NCBI RefSeq assembly: GCF_932274485.2
Contig: NC_065886.2
Coordinates: 32,909,501 to 32,973,500, forward strand
Length of the DNA: 64,000 nt
Source of the DNA: Patella vulgata
Lineage: Eukaryota > Mollusca > Gastropoda > Patellidae
Direction of reading: 5' to 3'
Made by a program: the position numbers and the translations under genes. Shown here in pieces: positions 1-11,500 of the stretch (positions are counted from its first letter, which is position 1; each line of letters starts with the position of its first letter). Below the pieces are notes generated by a model. It had not been told where the DNA came from. It worked only from the letters and a program-made list of their open reading frames with translations, and searched no databases.

Positions 1-100
1 ATCACGAAAATAATTTGAAATGCATTCACGACTAGTATAGGTATCCCAAAAGTCATCCCCCACGATTTCCTATTTTCTAATGTGTTGTTCTTACATGTAG

Positions 101-309
101 AACTTGTTGTGAAATACGTCACTGACGAAAATGACCTGTGGATACCACATCTAGACTCTACTACAAAAGTTACTGGACACAGAGTCTTCGCTGCAAAAAC
201 GGATAACATTACCATTTCTGAACGAATAGGAGAACTTAAATTCTTAACAACTGCATATACCATAAATGATTCTCACTCCGGTAAAATGGTGCAAAGACAA
301 AGGAGATGA
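101..309 (+). CDS. Possible terminal exon of an unidentified upstream gene (partial)
   Basis: An open frame ending in TGA at 307-309 follows a plausible 3' splice site: a pyrimidine-rich stretch at 61-92 and an AG at 99-100. The frame is entered with two bases of a split codon, so a preceding exon would lie outside the window. The roughly 69 residues have a mixed, protein-like composition (a WIPHLDSTTKVTGHRVF stretch, then a basic end QRQRR) and differ from the low-complexity frames nearby. I do not recognise the family and see no domain. It could be a chance open frame; the splice site and the composition are the only support. Confidence 0.35.
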
Positions 310-639
310 AATTAAAAATGCCTCAGTTGGCCTCGTTGTATTGTTATGGGGTGGGGGTGGAGGGTCGGAATAACCAGATATTTACTCCAAAAAATGTGTC
401 AATTCTTAAAATTATCATTAGCATCATATATTATGTTTTTATGCATAAAACAATTAAACTACATTTATTGTGCGTTAAGGTTAATTTCTTTGAAATTCCA
501 ATTAGCTTACTGGTAAGTTCTGCACATGGTTAATTGACTGACAGGTAGATTCATGAGTCCGGTCAATTTCAGTTGCCCTCAAAAAACTATTACACTTTGC
601 TATTATGAACCAATCCAATAGAAATATTGATGATTGCCC
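310..639. other. Non-coding stretch
   Basis: AT-rich sequence with no recognised gene or repeat. It may include the 3' UTR of the possible upstream gene. Confidence 0.3.
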
Positions 640-1480
640 CTTTTTTTCTGAAACAATCATCTACAATTATCAAATTCGGTGACTCTGAAAACTTAATAGA
701 GGACATATTACAAGCCATATCAAACAGAAAATTGACGATTATCTTAAAATTTAATCATTTTAGGAAAATTCTGGCCGCCATTTTGAATTTCCGCCATCTT
801 GGATTTTGGAAGCTCTTTTTTTTAGATTGATTTTAAGTTCAATCACTTTGAAACCCTTTATTTATCTATACTAATATTTGTGACTGTCGTTTGTCTGTTT
901 GTCTGTCTGTCTGTCTGTTCGGGGTTGGCGGCTACACTAGGTCTGCCCCGAGTCTGAAATTTGGGGTATAGGGGTAGCTCGGACCGGGGAGTAACATAGG
1001 CCAGGTGGCGTTAGTCTACCACTTCCGGTTTCGGGGTTATGACCCCCGAGCGAAGCCGGGCATTCTTCTAGTATTACATATTACAAACCATATCAAAGAG
1101 TGAAATGACTTCTATCTAACAAATCGGCCATTTTAGATAAATGTTGGTTGCCATTTTGAATTTCCGCCATCTTAGATTTTGGAAACTATTTTTTTCTTTA
1201 GATTAATTTTAAGTTCAGTGACAATGTAAACCCTTTAAATTATATATTACAAACGAAATCAAATAGTGAAATGACTTTAATCTGACCAATCGGCCATTTT
1301 GGGTATATTTTGTCCGCCATTTTGAATTTCCGACATCTTGGATTTGGGGAAACTAGTTTTAGAGATTATATATTCAGTTCAATTACAACAAAAACCTTAT
1401 ATTTGATATATTACAAGCCATATCACCCATCCTATCTGGAAATTCATTTTTCTTCAAATTTTGGCGGCCATTTTTGAAAA
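640..1480. repeat. Satellite of about 166 bp, interrupted
   Basis: A unit with a GCCATTTTGAATTTCCGCCA core recurs at about 776, 1149 and 1315, with a diverged copy near 1461. The 1149-to-1315 spacing is about 166 bp. The 776-to-1149 gap equals one period plus the foreign segment at 866-1075. Each unit also holds a related ATATTACAAACCATATCAAA stretch. Confidence 0.75.
866..1075 (+). mobile_element. Short insertion with a GTCT-rich left end
   Basis: This segment interrupts the 166-bp satellite. It starts near TATACTAATA, has a (TGTC)n run at 893-917, then a GC-richer body, and ends near CTTCTAGTATTA. Its borders come from comparison with the uninterrupted units. The GTCT run near one end recalls the elements at 46911 and 50235, but no tandem core is present. 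Confidence 0.55.
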
Positions 1481-1820
1481 TGACGTCATAGATAAATATT
1501 TTTTCAAAAATCGTGTTCAGCTGGCAATTTCGCCTCTGGAAATTGCTGGCCTGAAATGATTTGTAAAGAAAATGTCTTATTGTGACACCCCTAGTTATAT
1601 GTATATCAATGGATAGGCGGCCATTTTGGAAAAGATGGCCGTAACCACCACCAGGGGGAGCTGCTGAGGTGGATCATATCCCAAAATAATCAGTAGTGCC
1701 AAATTTCATGCTTTTAACCCAAAGTGCACGATTTTTTGCTTAACCGCCACACTAGCATTTTTTCAAAGTACGTATTTCAGATTTCCAAAACACGGATTTT
1801 TTTATCTAGAGGCACGCTGT

Positions 1821-1823
<3 letters not shown>

Positions 1824-1864
<41 letters not shown>

Positions 1865-2121
1865 GATTTAACGTCCACTCGACACAAACTAAGTCATTTC
1901 GGAACTATCATATGGTTCAATTTTATTTCCATAATTCGCTTGCGCGTAGAGGTCTTTAGCAGTGGGAGGAAACCGGAGGGCCCGGAAAAACTCCACGAGG
2001 TTGGACAGGCGATCCTACTCCTTGTCACGTACAACCGGGGAATCGAAACCACGCCAGTTGACTCAATGACAGACTTAAGATACAGCGCACACATGCTAAC
2101 CATTCAGCCATCCAACCCCCA
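1824..2121 (-). mobile_element. SINE-A, near full length
   Basis: Read on the minus strand, a tRNA-like head (A box with GGCTGAATGGTTAGC, B box with GGTTTCGATTCC) is followed by a conserved body (CCATATGATAGTTCC, TAGTTTGTGTCGAGTGGACG) and a (TC)n tail, seen here as (GA)n at 1826-1860. The head resembles tRNA but is not a gene: it runs straight into the SINE body. Confidence 0.85.
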
Positions 2122-2701
2122 ATTCATGGCTGTAGGCACGTTAAAACACGCCCTGTCTTTGGTACTGACTTGGAGAAATGAATTCTTGGGGTTCACGAAA
2201 AGTACGTGGTGGCATCCAGGCCCGTGGCCAGCCTGCTGGCTGTGGAAGGTCAGTGAACTTTTTAGGCAGGGGGGGGGGAGGGGTGTCATGGGCCATGGCA
2301 ATATTATTCTCTAGTCAACAAGTTTCAACTCGCTCTACAACAAACCCATAGTTTCTAGCAAGCTTCGTCAAGTTCCGGTCATGAACAGCTAAAATATGAA
2401 TTGTCCAAATATGTCGTTTTCGCAGACCAGGGTCGAAATTAAAATGTCGTCCCTTTTAATACTTTGGGAATGTCACACTGATCCGCAGTGAATATTCGCT
2501 TGGCCGCTACAATAACGATGTCGCATTAGGTCTGTAAAACAGATTGTGGGAATGTTTCAAACAATGTTTCTGTCACGTGTTATATCCAGCGCATTCGCAA
2601 ACTGCCGAGAAATAGATTTCAAATGATCTGTTCACAAAGAGAGAACGTAAACGGCACCGGATGGGGTCAAATTAATTATAGCCAGTGCGGGATTAACATG
2701 G
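2122..2701. other. Non-coding stretch
   Basis: No gene or assignable repeat was seen. A G-run lies at 2268-2282. Confidence 0.3.
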
Positions 2702-2706
2702 GGAAA

Positions 2707-3469
2707 CAGGGGCGGATCCAGGAATTTTTGCAGGAGGGGATTGCCAGGTTCCTGAGACAATGTATCCCCCCTCCCCCCCCCCCCGCTCCCCCGCATGGTC
2801 TCTATCGTCATTTTGGCGTATATACATACACATTGAACTTTTTAAACAGAGAAATTCAACACCTCGTTTGACGTCAATTATTGTTATGAATTAAAGACTC
2901 AATACCACTCTTGTCGAACTGAATAATATGTCCCAATCTTTATTCTGGTCAACAAATTGTACTATTTTAGAATATTTCAATAATTGATGATACAAATTTC
3001 ATCTTAACACACCTTATTTAAAAATTTTGAAAAATTCAACATAAGGGTTTGAAACGTCTAACGTAAACCTTTTCAAATGAAACTTCGATTTAAAAATATT
3101 TTCGAACCCTCTGGACAAGTAAAATAGGATGTAATGGGTAATTTACACAACAGGTAGGACACTTAAACATCTAGTACTTAGATAGAGATATTATTTATTT
3201 TCTGGAGCTTTCAAGCCAGCAAGAGTGTTATTGTCCCTTTAATACAATGACATTGTGATTCAATTTCATGGATACAAAGCATTAAATGTGATATCACATA
3301 ATGTCTATATCATAATCTCGTGCTTTGAGTGCCCATCCTGTCCCACATCTGACGATAAAGCCGAGAAACTTTTCTCATAAAAATTGTTGATTTACAAAAA
3401 AAAAATATGTAGCTGAGCGGGGGGGGGGGGGAAGGTGTTCGACCCCCCCCCCCTCTGGATCCGCCCCTG
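2707..3469. mobile_element. Non-autonomous hAT-like element with 5-bp TSD
   Basis: Perfect 16-bp terminal inverted repeats CAGGGGCGGATCCAGG / CCTGGATCCGCCCCTG bound a 763-bp AT-rich interior with no transposase frame. GGAAA at 2702-2706 repeats at 3470-3474, giving a 5-bp target-site duplication. Long C- and G-runs lie inside both ends. A shorter relative is at 32481-32909. The CAGGG-type ends and 5-bp duplication suggest the hAT5 type; that assignment is inference. Confidence 0.85.
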
Positions 3470-3483
3470 GGAAAGGCTATAAA

Positions 3484-3700
3484 CCAGTGGTTCCCAATCT
3501 TTTGTTGCTTTTTGTGACCCGGTTCCAGATCGCGACCCCTCGAAGAAAAAAATCACCTTTTACATCAGCATTACTTACGGATCAAAATTTTGTATTGAGA
3601 GACTGAGGAAACAAATCGTAGGCGTGAGAGAGGAGAGACGATTGAAAATCTGGCCAGAGGTAAATAGATCAGAGAAATGCTTTTCATGAAGACTTCAGCC
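3484..3700 (+). mobile_element. One end of a hAT/Charlie-like DNA transposon (fragment)
   Basis: CAGTGGTTCCCAATCTTTTG at 3487 and the following GACCC-rich stretch look like the terminal inverted repeat of Charlie-type hAT elements. No matching opposite end was found downstream, so this is an end fragment. The right border is a guess. Confidence 0.4.
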
Positions 3701-4137
3701 TGCCAAGCCTATAGATAAATCCGACACTGCTTGTACATAAGCATCGACTATTTGCCATGGGGAGTAGATAGAAAGTATTAGAAGATTTATGTCCCCTTCG
3801 CCGTCACTAGGTTATAAAATATTCATTATCCGGACTCAAAATAACCCTGAAGGTAATTCCGCCATTTTAGAGAATGGGAACAACCAGACATACATGATGA
3901 AATAACAGACATACATGATGAAACAACAGACATTTAAATAAAAGCATGACAATGGCTACGTTTAAATTACACACTTATTACGTAATGTGACATTTTTTTT
4001 CTCATATTATTAATTTATCCTCAAGAAGTCTGCTTCTTTCTTTCAAAGAACGATTTCACATCCATGTACTTTGTTTTATAAGTTTGTATTAATTTTATTG
4101 CTTGTATATTTTCTGATTCCGCTGGGATATAATCTTT

Positions 4138-4264
4138 TCGTGTGATTTATTTTGTTGTGATTTCCTATTTCGTTGTGATCTCCTTTTTTGATGTGATCTC
4201 CTATTTCGTTGTGATTTCCTATTTTGATGTGATTTCCTATTTTGTTGTGATCTTCAATTTTAAT
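4138..4264. repeat. Minisatellite, 18-bp unit
   Basis: About seven imperfect copies of an 18-bp unit, TGTGATTTCCTATTTTGT with C/T and A/T variants. Because 18 is a multiple of three, the array stays open on the minus strand (repeats of IGNHNE type); I do not regard that as a gene. Confidence 0.8.
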
Positions 4265-4872
4265 GTAAAATAAAACTTTTGCAGAAACGTCGTACATTCG
4301 TTTTGTGGCCCTTCTGACATTGCAGGTGGGGTGGGTGTATGGCTAATTCAAACACTAATCCCGGATACATTATTAAAACTGCACTACATTATTAAATTTA
4401 TGAGTGTCCAATACTAGGGAGAGAGCCCCCCTAACGCCTAACGATATAGGCGTTCAAGGACACAACATCTTGTGCGAATTGGGCTGCTTAAAAAGATCAA
4501 CAATTATAAACATTATAACAGAATAGTAGAATTTCCATTAATTTACCACATACAACCAGCTATAGTTTACATATAAATTTAGAGGTGTTTTTATCCATCT
4601 TCAAGCCCTCTTGGCTGTGCCATATTTTCTGTTGTTTTTGTTGGGTTTCTTTGTTGTTTATTTTTAAAAGGTCCTTCTCTTATTTCGTAATAACAACATA
4701 AAATGGCCATTAATCTGAGCGATAATTAGTTTGCGCTCTTATTTTATGACATTTTCGTATCCAATTTCTATAAATCTGTCAATTTTGCGTTGACAGTAGG
4801 AATCTTTTGTTAACGAATATCTAATGTCATGTTCTACATATGTATACAATTACATGCCAACTGAAAATAACT

Positions 4873-4990
4873 GAAATGGGGTTTAACGTCCTTCTGATCT
4901 GCTAATAAATAAGGGCATAAGCCACGCAGTGTGCCATGGGGAAAATTATGCCCAGAGAGCGGTGCTATGGCTTCCAACTATCAGGTAGGT
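4873..4990 (-). mobile_element. SINE-B, 3' fragment
   Basis: The minus-strand SINE-B tail (GGACGTTAAACCCCATTTC) and the GGCATAAGCC segment are visible. The head is missing. Confidence 0.6.
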
Positions 4991-5424
4991 CTTCTCTGTG
5001 CTCGCTAGAAAATCCTGGTCAACTTTCTCGGTCGTGTTATATCCTCCTAATAAACACCCAATCTGCTTTACAGAGGGTTACGAAAGTCTTCTAATATCTC
5101 TGTAAAAGATGACTACCTTTAACACGACGTGACGTCTCATCACGCGGCGTCAATCATTGGCTCAATGGCGCGTGCATTGTTTACATAAGACGTTCTAGTT
5201 CGGGCAGAATGGAGACTTTTACTCATTTTAATACCCATTTACACTAAATAGGAAATAATTTTTCTACAAATACGTCAAAAGCCTTTATTTATTTTTCCAA
5301 TGCATAAAAAAAATGTTTTAGAATTTAATTTGTCGCAGGAAAAAAGTTAATATTTCTGGCTCATTAAGTCGCATCGATGTCATCCTTATCAGTGATTGTA
5401 GCGGCCTAGCGAACATTCACTGCT

Positions 5425-5605
5425 GATCAGTGTGATATACACCGTCTTATTATAATATATCTTCATAATATACACTGTCGTATTGTAATATATCCGACTA
5501 ATATACACCGTCGTCGTAAGGTAATAGTCGTATTATAATCTTCCTGATATACACCGTCATATAGTTATATATCTTCTAATATACACCGTCGTATTATATA
5601 TGGGT
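5425..5605. repeat. Minisatellite of about 31-38 bp
   Basis: Five or six imperfect copies of a unit with ATATACACCGTCGTATTA and a following ATATATCTTC. Confidence 0.7.
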
Positions 5606-5633
5606 GGTTGGATAACAGAATGGTTAAGGGGGG

Positions 5634-5893
5634 GGGGGCGGGGAATGGCCTAGTGGTCTAGAGTGTCGCGCTTCGACATCTAACTGGCTGGTCACCTCTG
5701 GCTAGCGGTTGTGGCTTCGATCCCAGGTGTGAGCGTATGTGGCTTGGGGATAGGGTCGCCTTTTCAACCTCGTGGGTTTACTCCGGGTGTTCCGTTATCC
5801 TCCCACAGGAAATATCACTACGCGTGCGCTAAGATAATAAAAATGAAAATAATACAACTTGTCTGCGATACCTGCATCTTCGGTGGAAGCGAA
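5634..5893 (+). mobile_element. SINE-C
   Basis: A second tRNA-like head, with A box ATGGCCTAGTGGTCTAGAG and B box GGCTTCGATCCC, is followed by GTGTGAGCGTATGTG, a TAAGATAATAAAAATG segment and an AACTTGTCTGCGATA tail. A close relative is at 46217-46432. A 28-bp SINE-A head fragment lies just upstream (5601-5628). The tail is interrupted by the element that starts at 5898. Confidence 0.75.
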
Positions 5894-5897
5894 ACTA

Positions 5898-6381
5898 TTA
5901 GAGACTTTTGGCAAGCGTAAATTTCTGGCCCGTATCGCGTATCCGTATGGATTTTGCGTGTGACGTCATCAATGGGTGTGTATTTCTCATACGTGATACG
6001 ACACACGGATACGGCAGCACGTATCGAACGTCTTTCATACGGAAAAGGTCCGTATAACATTGTCGTGGTCTTTTACCGTCTTTTTTGCTACTTTTAGACG
6101 CTGAAATTTTGTATCGTAGCGTTTTTATGAATGTTTGTGTATTCTAGAACACGAAGGTGTATATTTGATGTCGGCTGTAATGGGCACTTGACTAGTACTG
6201 ATGGTGATCTTGGTAGATATCTGCCATTATGCTGTAATAGAACTAAGCTTAGCTGATCGACGCACACGTACGCGACGCGAAAATCTGCCAAAACTCTAAA
6301 ACTACATCAACGCAACGTATCAAGTATACGATACGGATATGTGATACGGATGGTAAAATTCCGCTTGCCAAAAGTCTCTAA
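5898..6381. mobile_element. MITE with about 50-bp terminal inverted repeats
   Basis: TTAGAGACTTTTGGCAAGCG at the left matches the complement of CGCTTGCCAAAAGTCTCTAA at the right, and similarity continues for about 50 bp through CGTATCC-rich sequence. The interior has many GTATC/GATAC motifs and no transposase. The ends allow a TA or TTA/TAA target duplication, so the superfamily is unclear. It sits in the tail of the SINE-C at 5634. Confidence 0.8.
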
Positions 6382-6454
6382 ATTATTTTATTCCTTGTAC
6401 CCTACGCATATATTTGTAGACTGAATAACAGTGGTATAAATTTAATTTAATATA

Positions 6455-6515
6455 AATTTGTCTACGATATCACCCTTGGTGGAAGTGGCCGTAAATCTCC
6501 AGGAACGAACGAATA
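6455..6515 (+). repeat. SINE-C tail fragment
   Basis: GATATCACCCTTGGTGGAAG followed by TAAATCTCCAGGAACGAAC matches the segment at 43881-43942. Confidence 0.6.
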
Positions 6516-7109
6516 TACACGGGTAGATTGAATAATAGTGATTTAAATTTTAAATGGAACGATTATATGGAAACTAGATAAGATTGTAGATGTTTGATTG
6601 AGAGAGTCTTGCATATAGCACAATATTATTTCAATGGTTCGTTTCTGTACATAGTTCTTTTGCAGTGGAATGAAGTTGGGAAAACTTAGCTGTAACTCAG
6701 AATATAATACTGGCACGCAACATTTTTATCAATGGTTTCAAATTTCCTATAAATATATTATTATTATCATCCTGCTCAGTGCATATTGATAAATAATATT
6801 ACCATATAGATAATAGCTGTACACCGGGAGTTAAAATGATTCCTTGATTATCAACCCGTCACGGTTGGGTGTTGATTGGCTACTGCTACACGCGGTGATC
6901 TATTTTTAGAATCAGGGGAAGCTTCCTCGGTGATGTGGTCACATTCCATTAAACAAGGGTGGGTAATTCACCGACGGAGGATGCTTGCTCAATGACAAGT
7001 CGTTCAACTATTCGTGTCTAAGAAAACGTACCTTTTTATGTGAAGGGGGCGGTGTGTGATATGACAAACAGTTTGTATCTATATCTCACGGTTGGAGGAC
7101 AACGTCACA

Positions 7110-7307
7110 GATCACGTGAGTAGTATAACAGTGAATCCACCGGCGGAATATACCACAGTAATATAGATAACTTGGTAAACTCACAAACAGTGTGTGGGAA
7201 GTTCTTGCGCCGTGTTACATATATATACGGGCTTATCTCGCTAAGTTTTTCATTTAGATCTAACACCAACTCACATGTCTTCTTGAGAGCTTGGATTATA
7301 ACAAACG
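7110..7307 (+). promoter_or_regulatory. Possible proximal promoter and 5' UTR of the lipoxygenase gene
   Basis: A CACGTG E-box lies near 7113 and a TATATATAC stretch at 7219-7227, about 85 bp before the start codon. These are weak motifs in AT-rich DNA. An untranslated upstream exon cannot be excluded. Confidence 0.2.
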
Positions 7308-7799
7308 ATGGGGGCTTGTTTTAGCCGAATTCGGTCGGATTATGTAGTGTACGTGCGGACAGGTGACAGGAGGAATGCTGGCACCGATGCCAATGTGACG
7401 ATTATTTTGCATGATGATGTGGGACATTCCACGGGGGAAATATCCCTGGATAATTTCTTACGCAACGATTTCGAGAGGGGCAAGCAAGACAAATTCGATG
7501 TTCCTCGATCTAAACTTCGACCTTTGGGGAAAATTACTAAAATAGAATTCTGGCGAGATGACGCGGGTATTGGCAGTGATTGGTATGTTGAAAGAATCCT
7601 TGTTGAGAACCGTCTCACCAACGATATTTTCGTATTCCCAATATTTCGGTGGATTAAGGCTGGATATCATTATATGATCAAACATTTGGACACATCCTTA
7701 CCACAATCCGACGATTATCATGAACAGAGGAAAATGGAACTCGAAGACAAATGTAAAATATATCAGTATGCTCAAAAGGCACCGGGAATGCCCGTACAG
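7308..7799 (+). CDS. Lipoxygenase exon 1 (residues 1-164): lipidation motif and PLAT domain
   Basis: The exon begins MGACFSRI: Gly2, Ser6 and no proline at 7 match the myristoylation pattern, and Cys4 could be palmitoylated. PLAT hallmarks are GTDANV (25-30), NDFERG (53-58, identical in human 5-LOX), SDWYV (90-94) and FPIFRWI (110-116). The PLAT domain of this family binds membranes, often with Ca2+. It ends in PGMPVQ, matching PGFPLS of 5-LOX, then a phase-0 GT at 7800. The whole PLAT domain is in one exon, whereas vertebrate genes split it. Confidence 0.95.
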
Positions 7800-8544
7800 G
7801 TATGGAACATTTTTTTTTATTAATCTCTTTGAGATCTGAGATTATCAATTTTTCTCATTGAATTTTTGAAATTGAAGATGAGCGTTCTGCACACAAATAC
7901 GATATTTCCAAATTTTTATCAATTTCTCTGCGATCTGGGATTACCAATATTTCATTTTTCTTTATCTTTAATTTATCTGCGGTCAGGGATTACCAATTTT
8001 TCTATTTGACTTTTTGGAATAGATTTTTATAATGCAGACAAAAATACAACATTTCAAATTACATGTGTACCACACACAGAAGTTGACTTTGTTTTGCTTT
8101 TAAGCATGAGTGAATTGTCTTGGTTGAGTGATTTTCATTAAGTGTGTTGTTTTGTATTGTTTGTTTTTCCTGTGGTGAGTGAATATTTGTTTAGACTTGA
8201 TGACAGTGTGACTCTCTATGTACCATGGCTGTTCTGATATCAAGAGATATTTATTATTAGTTTCTTTCTTTTTTTGTTGAATATGTCCTAAGAATGTTTT
8301 ATTCTTCTTATATAAGAATGTTATTCTTTATATAAGATTAATATTTTTCTAGCTGAAACTGTGTTTAACAATTCGAAGACAGTTTTAATATATTCTTTGA
8401 AATACAAGTGTTGAAACATTGGGTATAAAAACAAGTGGTTTCTCTGGGTCCTCTTACTGGTAATGACCCCTACGTGCGAATTATTGAAATAAAATTGAAC
8501 CATTTTAGTCTCGTAATGACCTAGTTAGAGTCAAGTAGCCATTA

Positions 8545-8582
<38 letters not shown>

Positions 8583-11500
8583 GCAAGCCTGTGCATAAGG
8601 CACCTGTCAAAGACATTGTCAGGAACAAATTATGAAGCAATGTATATACATGTTATGTAATAATTTGTGCCTGACAAAGTCTGTGATAGGTGCCTTGTGG
8701 CCAAGGGCGTGGATTTGTCATAACTTTTGGGGGGACGGACGAACCCTGGAACCTTTCATTACCAAACCCAAAAAATAAGTACGAACAGTTTACCAGTGCT
8801 ATTTCGATGAAAGCTGTAACTAGGGGTAATATGATGACGACACGATATAGTAAAATTGACTACCTACAATTAAGGAGGAAGATATCGTGAAGATGAATTA
8901 CTGTGGTGAGACCCAAGGCAGTGGTTAGATAGCCTTCAGAACGGGACATTAATGTGGATATAAACCTGAAAATCTGTCCTGGCAATCAAAATCATGGGGG
9001 GGGGGGCAGAGGCCTATTCACCCCCCCCCCCTTCCGATTCTAAGGGGGGGGACCCATTCCCCCTAAATCCACGCCCATGCTTGTGGCCAGGCTGGTATAC
9101 ATGTATGTTGTGTGATAATTTATACTGGACAAAGTCTGTGATGGGTGTCTTGTGTCCAGGCTTGCTCATATGAAAAACACACTTACGCAGGACATGCTGT
9201 GTATAATATTAAGACTTGTTATCTATGAAAGTCCTGGTCAATAACAGGGTTGTAATTTACGAGGAGTAGGGTTGCCTGGCTTACCTTCTACAGACCCCAA
9301 TGTACCAGCAAATTAATAGATACATGTATATTAATGTAATGATCCAGTACAGTGTTATAGTGTTGAGTGAATGTTAAACCCTATATCTCTCACAAATATT
9401 TATGTTCAGAACAAAATTGTATTTTTAAAAAGGAAATTTTTTAAGTCATTGAAAAAAATTATTTATTAAAATTTAATAACAAATAAAAAACATGTATATA
9501 CATTTTTCTGCCATAATTTAATCAAAAATTATTACATTCATTACAAATGGCTCACTACGACAAATAATAATAATTTGTTTTGCAGAATTCACAACTGCTA
9601 TACTGTAGTAACAATTTTAATAAACTTTTTCTTTTGTTATGCCATTTTTACTTATTTTTACATCTGTGCCATATTTTCCATGCATCAATAAAAAATATCT
9701 ATAAACAATGTTGATGATAATAACATAAATATACATTGTTCTATGTATTTAACAGTGAGATGACAAACAATGTATAAACTTCATACATGTACATCATACA
9801 TCACAATATACATATTATTGTCCCTAATAAACATCTTAGACTACAATATACATATACTAAAACACAACACAATTTATATGGAAAACAATCACTGGTTTAT
9901 ATACATATAGCGCAACATTTCGACAAGTATTCTTGAATTGCTATCAAATAGAAAATGATAAGTTATACATGTAGTACACTATATACCAATAAAGAGAACA
10001 CATAGTTTTGCAAATAATCTGTTTAAAGATGCATTATATGTAAGATTTAGATAAAGAGCTGGCTGTTCCTACTATAATTTTTCCAAAATAGATAATGAAA
10101 AATGAATATATTGAAAATATCATTCAAATTACTTTATTCTGAATGAAGTTATCGGTATTTGGAGGTTTGACAAGATCTGGCATTGATTGGTTATTATTTT
10201 AACAATGGTACTTGTTATTCGAGACTTAGCCTCGCTTCTCCATTTTAAATCAAATCATTAAATGGCCAAAGCATTCTAATCTACTAGAGAGTTGATTATG
10301 TTAATAAATGTTTAAAAAATAATTTACATTTGAAGCCAAAATAAAGACCCGCAATAGGCAGATTTAGCTGTTACATAATGCATCTTTAAGATTGTAACCA
10401 ATCTTTTTAGCAGGAAATCAAACTCTTGCTGTCATCGGTGACATGTACATGTACATCCGTGTAGATACATGTACCTAATGGAGTCAAGTGGTCTGATCCC
10501 ATCATACAGGAAATAAAATAAATGCTTTTTAAAGAAAAATTACATCAATAAAAATTTACATTATCTTTTTCACCTTTCTAATCTAGATTAAATAAAGTCA
10601 CATCAAGTCTCTTATATATGTGATAACTGAGAATTTAATATCTAAAAGTACATTAATATGCCCTGGCCCAAATTCTTACAATAAATTTTAATAAAATGAC
10701 CATGTGTTAGTCCCAAGAAGACCTGTTTAAAGTAGAATCAGATTTTAAAAATGAATATCTGTCCAAAGATGGTTCAATTCTATACAGTATTTTCAAAGGT
10801 ATGATGAATTATAAATTTGTTAAAGTAGCTAAGTCTCTAACTCAATATCATCCAAAATCTTTGACATTGAAAACACGAATTATTTGTCAATTTAAATCAA
10901 CATTGATGTCATGATCTTACCGGACAAAGATGTACTTCTGATATCAAATATTTAAGACAAAATAAACATTTTACGATTGGTACACGAATCGTGTACCATA
11001 ATGCTTTTCAGCGCTATTTGTCATAAGGGACTCGAGAAACGAGGCTAGGCATATTGCGCAAGTCATGTCAAACGGTGACTCCATATTCTTATCTGGAGAG
11101 CATGCGCAATAAATATTATCGGTGTATACTGGAATAACCAGACGCTAGAAATTGCCATTCGATTGAGACTTCTGGCATCTTCGGCAAACATAACTGTTTA
11201 GAAATTACAGTAAAAACAGAAACGGTTGAATGTAAATCAATTTAAATACAGTCATATTACATTATTATATGCGTTGCGACCCATTTGTGTCAATTTCTAG
11301 GTCCCAAATATTAGCGATTTAGCCCCTTTAACCATCGGTAGTGTAGGCAATGATTAGAAATTACAATAACTTTTTAAAAAAATTGTATGTAAATAAATTT
11401 ATATACATTCATATTACGTTAATATGTACTTTAAGACTCATTTTTGTCTATCTTAAAGTCTCAAAGAATAGAGCCAGACGCTCTTTAAGTTAATTCGTAA

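Noticed and set aside
1894-2103. Frames with a RLYVTRSR-like peptide, also near 21569, 28762 and 54659
   Set aside because: They are translations of the SINE-A head, repeated at many loci.
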